Below, piece after piece: positions 14,932 to 19,351 of a stretch of 19,351 bases of DNA. Made by a program: the position numbers and the translations under genes. Source of the stretch: Bacteroidales bacterium (GTDB taxonomy: Bacteria; Bacteroidota; Bacteroidia; Bacteroidales; Muribaculaceae); assembly GCA_900766975.1 (NCBI GenBank), contig CAAFXO010000040.1:1-19351 (forward strand), given 5' to 3'. Under the pieces are notes generated by a model. The model was given only the letters and a program-made list of their open reading frames with translations. It had not been told where the DNA came from and made no database searches. Every line of letters begins with the position of its first letter. The stretch's first letter is position 1.

Positions 14932-14935
14932 TGTT

Positions 14936-15367
14936 ATGAGAAAAATTAAGTATCTTCTTTTGGTTATGCTTATGGCATTCCCGTTTGTCTTGTGTCAGGC
15001 ACAGGCAAAGAAAACTATTTCCAAATCCACGAATCACGTTGTCGAAGTGCTTTATTTCCATGGTCCGCAGAGATGCAAGACTTGCGTGGCTCTTGAGAAG
15101 GCCACCAAAGAGGTCCTTAACAGCAAATTCGCTTCTCAGATGAAGACGGGGAAGGTGAAGTATCGTGAGATCGATCTCTCAACCAAGGATGGTGAGAAAC
15201 TGGGCGACAAGTATGAGGTTGCATGGTCTTCCTTGATTATCGTTTGCAAGCAAGGGAAGAAGGAGAAAGTGGCTGATCTGACCGACGATGGTTTCAAGTA
15301 TGCCGTCAAAAATAAGGCAAAGATACAGTCGATAATCCAAAACAAAATTAACGAATTCTTGAAGTAA
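14936..15367 (+). CDS. Exported thioredoxin-fold protein, ArsF-like (nitroreductase subunit family by similarity)
   Basis: A 143-residue exported protein with a signal peptide at residues 1-24 (LLVMLMAFPFVLCQAQA). Cys20 could alternatively be lipidated if a loose Bacteroidota lipobox is used. The mature domain begins with a strand (VVEVLYFHGPQRC), and the redox motif is Cys47-Lys-Thr-Cys50. A second strand, VKYREIDLS, and the C-terminal helices follow in a thioredoxin-like order. Recall of the arsEFG clusters suggests this is the ArsF-like component; family assignment is from gene order and size, not from a search. It would act in the periplasm as a dithiol-disulfide or thiol-metalloid carrier. 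Its stop codon overlaps the start of the CcdA-like gene by one base (TAATG), so they are translationally coupled. Confidence 0.7.
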   Translation: MRKIKYLLLVMLMAFPFVLCQAQAKKTISKSTNHVVEVLYFHGPQRCKTCVALEKATKEVLNSKFASQMKTGKVKYREIDLSTKDGEKLGDKYEVAWSSLIIVCKQGKKEKVADLTDDGFKYAVKNKAKIQSIIQNKINEFLK

Positions 15368-16074
15368 TGGAGTGGTTACAGACACTGCTTGACAATAGCA
15401 CGACACCGGCGCTTACAGCATTCCTATTGGGAGTGCTTACAGCGATATCCCCCTGTCCTCTCGCCACGAATATTGCCGCTATCGGTTTTATCAGCAAGGA
15501 TATAGAGAGCCGCAAACGGATATTCCTGAACGGAATGCTATATACTATCGGACGTATTGTCGCCTATACAGCCTTAGGTATCATCCTGATTTCAATACTG
15601 AGAGAGGGTGCAAGTGTATTCGGCATACAGAAGATCATCAGCAAATGGGGTGAGTTCCTCTTGGGACCGCTATTGCTGTTGATAGGACTATTCATGCTCT
15701 TTGGAAGCAGACTGAACCTTCCCAAATTCGGATATGACGGAAAAGGCGAGGGGTTGGCCAAGAAAGGGGGCGTGGGTGCACTGCTCCTTGGAGTGCTTTT
15801 CGCGATGGCATTCTGCCCGACGAGCGGAATATTCTATTTCGGTATGCTGATACCGATGTCGGTAACAGCCACTGCCGGCTGGATGCTCCCGATATTGTTT
15901 GCCATTGCGACCGCTCTCCCGGTACTTGTCGTGGCATGGATACTTGCTTTCAGTGTGGAGAAGGTGGGCGAGTTCTACGGAAAGATGCAGACTATTCAGA
16001 AATGGCTCAATATCATCGTTGGAGCACTTTTCATAGTCATTGGTATCTATTATTGTATTATAATGTATTTCTAA
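15367..16074 (+). CDS. CcdA/DsbD-family membrane protein, ArsG-like efflux/redox transporter
   Basis: A 235-residue inner-membrane protein with about six helices. It has the paired cysteines of the CcdA/DsbD transmembrane family, Cys30 in AISPCPLATN and Cys150 in MAFCPTSGIFYFG, which normally pass electrons across the membrane from cytoplasmic thioredoxin to a periplasmic acceptor. In arsenical clusters a homologue called ArsG is described as an efflux permease for aromatic aminoarsenicals; I infer this from operon partners and cannot verify it here. It is coupled to the upstream exported thioredoxin-fold gene by TAATG, and the cytoplasmic thioredoxin gene starts 13 nt later. This arrangement (exported partner, membrane conduit, cytosolic partner) suits a transmembrane thiol relay. 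Confidence 0.82.
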   Translation: MEWLQTLLDNSTTPALTAFLLGVLTAISPCPLATNIAAIGFISKDIESRKRIFLNGMLYTIGRIVAYTALGIILISILREGASVFGIQKIISKWGEFLLGPLLLLIGLFMLFGSRLNLPKFGYDGKGEGLAKKGGVGALLLGVLFAMAFCPTSGIFYFGMLIPMSVTATAGWMLPILFAIATALPVLVVAWILAFSVEKVGEFYGKMQTIQKWLNIIVGALFIVIGIYYCIIMYF

Positions 16075-16086
16075 ACCAAGATAATT

Positions 16087-16473
16087 ATGTCAGAAAATAA
16101 AGAAGTTAAAAAGGGATTCTGGGGCTCTCTTTTCAATCCAAAGAAGAAATCATCTTGTTGCTGCAATAGTCAGGTAAAGCTTGCAGATGCCCAACCGGCC
16201 ACAACCGCCTCATGCTATGAGACGGAAAATGAAGATGGTGCTAAAGTCATCAAGGTGCTTGGAACGGGATGTTCAAGTTGCAAGGCACTTTACAACACGG
16301 TTCAGGAAGCTGTGGCTCAACTTGGCATCAACGCCAAGGTTGAGAAGGAGGAAGATCTTGAAAAGATTATGTCTTACAATGTGATGTCGCTTCCGGCGCT
16401 TGTAGTCGATGGCAAGGTCATCGCCAAAGGTCAGAAACTTTCTATCGAACAGGTCAAATCACTTCTCAAATGA
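16087..16473 (+). CDS. Small thioredoxin with a CCC-containing N-terminal extension
   Basis: A 128-residue cytoplasmic protein. Residues 52-128 form a small thioredoxin-family domain of the redox-active-disulfide-protein-2 type: VIKVLGTGCSSCKAL with Cys62-Ser-Ser-Cys65, and a cis-Pro at SLPALV (Pro103). Residues 1-50 are an unusual extension with a basic/aromatic start (KKGFWGSLFNPKKK) and Cys24-Cys25-Cys26 (SSCCCNSQ) plus Cys43. Three adjacent Cys are a good soft-metal or As(III) site in principle; no such extension is needed for thioredoxin function. It lies between the CcdA-like and ArsP-like genes and overlaps the latter by 4 bases (ATGA). It probably supplies electrons to the membrane protein or hands bound metalloid to the permease. 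Confidence 0.82.
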   Translation: MSENKEVKKGFWGSLFNPKKKSSCCCNSQVKLADAQPATTASCYETENEDGAKVIKVLGTGCSSCKALYNTVQEAVAQLGINAKVEKEEDLEKIMSYNVMSLPALVVDGKVIAKGQKLSIEQVKSLLK

Positions 16474-17438
16474 TACAAGCATTCGCAGACTGGCTGGTAT
16501 ATACGGTGTTCGGTATGTCGTCGGAGTCGCATTGGGGAAGTGCTGTCAACTTCTTCTTATATGACACCATCAAGATAACAATCTTGTTATTCTTCATATC
16601 TGTGATAATGGGTATCATCAATGCCTATTTTCCGATAGACCGTCTACGCAATTATCTGACGAGTCGTAATTTCTATGGCCTGGAATATTTACTTGCCTCT
16701 CTATTCGGCGCTATAACGCCATTCTGTTCCTGTTCTTCTATACCCCTATTTATTGGATTTGTAAAGGGAGGAATACCCTTAGGTGTCACCTTTGCCTTTC
16801 TCATCACATCGCCCTTGGTCAATGAGGTGGCTGTGGCGATGTTCGCAGGCACTTTCGGGTGGAAGATAACAGGTGTGTATATAGCAAGTGGCATCCTTAT
16901 GGGCATGATCGGCGGCATGATACTTGGCAGATTTAAACTCAACCATCTGCTGACGCCATGGGTCCGTCAGATACAGGCACAGTCGGAGGCAGTGGCACAA
17001 GAATGGGAAACGAAAAAACTACAATTTATCAAGCGACTGCCCACTATCATACATGATGCGTGGGGAATTGTAAGAGGCGTTTTCCTCTATATTCTTATCG
17101 GTATAGCTATAGGTGCAGGCATACATGGCTTTGTGCCCGATGAGTTCTTCGCACAGTGGATGGGTAAGGAGAATTGGTATGCCGTACCACTCGCCGTAAT
17201 GCTTGCTATACCGATGTATGCAAATGCAGCCGGCATTGTACCGGTGATTCAGGTCTTCGTAACCAAAGGCATCTCTATAGGCACAGCACTTGCCTTTATG
17301 ATGGCTGTAGTAGGGCTCTCACTCCCTGAAGCAACGTTACTTAAAAAGGTGATGACATGGAAACTTATCGGCATCTTCTTCGGTGTCGTGGCTTTAATCA
17401 TAATATTGTCAGGATATTTATTTAATTGGATATTATAG
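16470..17438 (+). CDS. ArsP-like permease (UPF0718/DUF318)
   Basis: A 322-residue inner-membrane permease with about eight helices and a hydrophilic central loop (about 165-190). It carries the family signature TPFCSCSSIPLFIGFVKGGI at residues 83-102, with Cys86 and Cys88 in the CSC motif. This is followed by GVTFAFLITSPLVNEVAVAM and, in the second half, PMYANAAGIVPVIQVF, the expected internal repeat. Characterised family members (ArsP) export trivalent organoarsenicals such as methylarsenite and roxarsone(III); other members handle other soft metals or thiol compounds. The start codon overlaps the thioredoxin stop (ATGA). It is the last gene of the cluster, converging with the hemerythrin-LuxR gene after 22 bp with no obvious terminator. 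The substrate is inferred from family and neighbours. Confidence 0.86.
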   Translation: MIQAFADWLVYTVFGMSSESHWGSAVNFFLYDTIKITILLFFISVIMGIINAYFPIDRLRNYLTSRNFYGLEYLLASLFGAITPFCSCSSIPLFIGFVKGGIPLGVTFAFLITSPLVNEVAVAMFAGTFGWKITGVYIASGILMGMIGGMILGRFKLNHLLTPWVRQIQAQSEAVAQEWETKKLQFIKRLPTIIHDAWGIVRGVFLYILIGIAIGAGIHGFVPDEFFAQWMGKENWYAVPLAVMLAIPMYANAAGIVPVIQVFVTKGISIGTALAFMMAVVGLSLPEATLLKKVMTWKLIGIFFGVVALIIILSGYLFNWIL

Positions 17439-17460
17439 GAGTCCGTCTTTTTGGAAATAT

Positions 17461-18414
17461 CTATCCGAAGATTATATTGCGGTCTATCAGATTGTTGGCA
17501 ATCGCATAGAGGGTCAGACCGGCTAAGGAGTGGATCTGGAGCTTGCGAGATATATTGCGTCTATGGGTTATCACCGTGTTGACCGATATATTCAGTTTGT
17601 CTGCTATCACCTTATTGATCATACCTTGCACCAAGCACACGATGATCTCTTTCTCTCGCTCCGTGATCGGCTCATTACTCTCTGCACCATTCAAGATCTG
17701 ATAGATTCGCGATGATGTATCATTGCTCTTCACCCTCTTCTCCAATAGGCGTATCGCCGGCACAAAGATCATCTCTTCGACATTGCTGTGATTGCTGAGC
17801 CACTCTTCGATGTTGTATATATCGAAGAGGGTAGTGGTGAGCTGATTGTTCGACAGGTCATCATGCGGCAAGTATTTGATAATAATGTTTTTCAGTTCTT
17901 GTAATTTGGCTGTAGTGTCGCTATGATATTTGGCAAACATCTCCACATTGTAGTTTGATTTCGGTTCTCCCGCCATCAGCGCCTCTACGTATGGGAAGAG
18001 GGTCTTCTCCTCATAGCGCATGTGAAGATGGATGTCGCGAGAATATTCGTCATATAGCCGCAGTATCAGAGTGGTCAGATCCCCTCCCGGCAGTAGTGCA
18101 TCTTCCAATTTCTTGCGAATCCCCGGCAGTTGATAGTCAAGGAAATAACGATGAGATGCACGAAGATATGCCAACAATGTCTTGGCACATATTCGATCAT
18201 CATTACCCTTGGGTGCATAATCATTGATGATATAATTCACTACAGCCAGGAAGGTATAGCAATCCACATCCTGCTCATGACACACCTCCTCAACACTCTT
18301 ATCGCCAAAACCAAGTCTTATGCCAAAGGCGTTAAGACCCTGAAGCATGCTATAATTGTCGCTGATGATATCTATCATCTTATCATCCGGTTCGTAGAGT
18401 TTCAATCTTTTCAT
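17461..18414 (-). CDS. Hemerythrin-domain LuxR-type transcriptional regulator
   Basis: A 317-residue cytoplasmic fusion. The N-terminus (about 1-66) resembles the small DUF542-like domain of YtfE/ScdA proteins (LNAFGIRLGFGDKSVEEVC), though the usual Cys-Cys is not present. Residues about 80-225 form a hemerythrin HHE-type four-helix bundle with plausible di-iron ligands His88, His131 with Glu135, His164, and His209 with Glu213; the His-x3-Glu pairs match YtfE spacing. Residues 249-310 are a LuxR/GerE helix-turn-helix (ITEREKEIIVCLVQGMINKV, then SVNTVITHRRNISRKL). The di-iron centre would bind or react with O2, NO or peroxide and alter DNA binding directly. It converges with the ArsP-like permease and is divergent from the porin gene, its most likely target. 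Confidence 0.85.
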   Translation of the reverse strand: MKRLKLYEPDDKMIDIISDNYSMLQGLNAFGIRLGFGDKSVEEVCHEQDVDCYTFLAVVNYIINDYAPKGNDDRICAKTLLAYLRASHRYFLDYQLPGIRKKLEDALLPGGDLTTLILRLYDEYSRDIHLHMRYEEKTLFPYVEALMAGEPKSNYNVEMFAKYHSDTTAKLQELKNIIIKYLPHDDLSNNQLTTTLFDIYNIEEWLSNHSNVEEMIFVPAIRLLEKRVKSNDTSSRIYQILNGAESNEPITEREKEIIVCLVQGMINKVIADKLNISVNTVITHRRNISRKLQIHSLAGLTLYAIANNLIDRNIIFG

Positions 18415-18478
18415 CTCTTAATATTTGCTACTTCGTGTTTATTTTGACGTGAAGATACTACAATTTGCAGATATGGGC

Positions 18479-18498
18479 AATACCTAATATTAAGTATT
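18479..18498. promoter_or_regulatory. 20-bp palindrome between divergent genes (candidate operator)
   Basis: AATACcTAATATTAaGTATT is symmetric except for one base pair. It lies 65 bp upstream of the hemerythrin-LuxR start codon and 160 bp upstream of the porin start, a suitable place for a site bound by the LuxR-type protein. The rest of 18415-18657 has no gene. Confidence 0.5.
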
Positions 18499-18602
18499 AC
18501 ATCTTATCAACACCTATTCCCTTACCTTAAAATGATGATATGATTAATGATATGTGGGTATAAGGTGGGTTTATGCCAACAAAAAATGATATATTTTGCG
18601 TA

Positions 18603-18633
18603 TTGACGCCTACTCGATTTGATCATAATTTTG
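18603..18633 (+). promoter_or_regulatory. Promoter of the OprB-like porin gene
   Basis: TTG at 18603-18605, a 20-nt spacer and TAATTTTG at 18626-18633 fit the Bacteroidota promoter. An inverted repeat ATTTGA-N14-TCAAAT (18617-18622 and 18637-18642) flanks the -7 box and could be a repressor site. Confidence 0.55.
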
Positions 18634-18657
18634 CAGTCAAATTAACACTTCAACATT

Positions 18658-19351
18658 ATGAATCAAATGCATAATTATCTCAAACTTTCGATTTTAGTAA
18701 GTTTATTCTCTCTCCCGATATGTCTGCAGGCCCAAGATAATAGCCTTGCTCAACTTGAGGCAGACGCCGCCAAGGATAGTGTGTCGCTGAGTCCCACGTT
18801 CAGTGTAGATTTCACCGGTGAAATCCAGAGCGATTTCAAGCGTGCCAAGTTTGTTTCCCTCCTTGAGTTGGGTGCATGCATCCCCCTCTCTCGCAATGTG
18901 TCGATCGAACTCTCTTCAGTGAGTTTTGCTACCACACATGAGTCACCTCTGATCGACGACCTGCAAGGTTTCTCCAATTTGGATGCCGACAATCTTCCCT
19001 TCGCTCTCTCTGTGGCCGGGGTATCATGGAACTTCCGTAAATATCACACTCTCTTCGCCGGTCTTCGTCGTGTCGATGAAGATTATTTCTGCAGCGATGT
19101 ATTGTCGCTCTTCACCAACAGTAGTTGTGGAGGTTTTCCGACCATAACAGCCAATTACGACATAGCCTCCTATCCTGTGGCTGCCCTTGGTATTCACTAT
19201 ATGTATGATCGCGAGAATTATACGATACAAGCGTCGGTATATAACGGACGTGGCTATAATAAGTTCACAGGACGAGAAAACATGTTCCGTTTCTGCCCCG
19301 ATGGAGATGGCATCTTCGCTCTCCTCCAGGGTGAATACCGATATAATAGCA
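18658..19351 (+). CDS. OprB-like carbohydrate porin, 3' end outside the window
   Basis: The frame is open from the ATG at 18658 to the window edge (231 codons), so this is a partial gene. Residues 1-25 are a signal peptide (LSILVSLFSLPICLQAQ). The mature part reads as outer-membrane beta-strands: FSVDFTGEIQSDFKRAKFVS, ALSVAGVSWNFRKYHTLFAG, YPVAALGIHYMYD and YTIQASVYNGRGYNKFTGR. The last, with its NGxGYNxFTG pattern, recalls the carbohydrate porin (OprB) group annotated in Bacteroides. The function would be passive uptake of small solutes; the substrate is unknown. It has its own promoter and is divergent from the hemerythrin-LuxR regulator, which may control it. Confidence 0.72.
   Translation, partial: MNQMHNYLKLSILVSLFSLPICLQAQDNSLAQLEADAAKDSVSLSPTFSVDFTGEIQSDFKRAKFVSLLELGACIPLSRNVSIELSSVSFATTHESPLIDDLQGFSNLDADNLPFALSVAGVSWNFRKYHTLFAGLRRVDEDYFCSDVLSLFTNSSCGGFPTITANYDIASYPVAALGIHYMYDRENYTIQASVYNGRGYNKFTGRENMFRFCPDGDGIFALLQGEYRYNS

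Noticed and set aside
17429..17461. Terminator between the ArsP-like gene and the hemerythrin-LuxR gene
   Set aside because: The only pairing found (GATATT/AATATC) is weak, AT-only apart from its ends, and has a long loop.

Overview
The window looks like a chromosomal segment of a gut-type member of the Bacteroidales, most likely family Muribaculaceae or a close relative. This is inferred from several signs: promoters of the Bacteroidota type (a TAnnTTTG box at about -7) instead of sigma70 boxes; a TPR/one-transmembrane/AraC regulator fusion; secreted proteins ending in the short 'YxxDGxxx...GLNIxKxxDGxxRKxxVK' style tail; an OmpP1/FadL-type outer-membrane protein; and weak Shine-Dalgarno sites. 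No rRNA, tRNA, CRISPR array, transposase, integrase or phage gene was seen.

Layout. (1) 1-5400: a left-edge segment with a small palindrome, a small secreted protein (ends 833), a convergent TPR-AraC membrane regulator (844-2574, minus), and a large divergently transcribed secreted multi-domain protein (2794-5277) that closes with a strong terminator. A 19-bp perfect inverted repeat (84-102 and 2645-2663) brackets the first two genes. (2) 5486-10652: housekeeping-like genes. These are a polysaccharide pyruvyl transferase family protein, a periplasmic DUF3108 protein, Lon protease on the minus strand, and the tRNA1(Val) A37 methyltransferase TrmN6, divergent from lon. (3) 10680-14360: a long leader, then a strange exported low-complexity protein (Trp/Tyr-rich, then His-rich, then Ser/Arg/Gly-rich), a perfect 13-bp hairpin, an OmpP1/FadL-type outer-membrane protein, tandem repeats and a strong terminator. 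(4) 14392-17438: an arsenical-type resistance cluster. It holds an ArsR-family repressor with its own operator-like palindrome and terminator, a secreted ArsF-like thioredoxin-fold protein, an ArsG/CcdA-like membrane protein, a small thioredoxin with an extra Cys-Cys-Cys N-terminal extension, and an ArsP-like permease. The last four genes are tightly coupled by overlaps. (5) 17461-19351: a hemerythrin-LuxR fusion regulator on the minus strand, divergent from an OprB-like porin that runs off the window, with a near-perfect 20-bp palindrome between them.

How they work together (inference). The best-defined system is the thiol-redox and metalloid-efflux operon. ArsR would sense a trivalent arsenical, the two thioredoxin-fold proteins and the CcdA-like protein would move electrons or thiol-bound arsenical across the inner membrane, and the ArsP-like permease would expel the compound. 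Arsenic is not the only possible substrate. The hemerythrin-LuxR protein is a plausible direct O2/NO/redox-responsive transcription factor whose nearest target would be the divergent porin. A family of short repeats sharing TAAGGAACG and/or GAGCGCRCTC recurs in intergenic positions and partly coincides with terminators.
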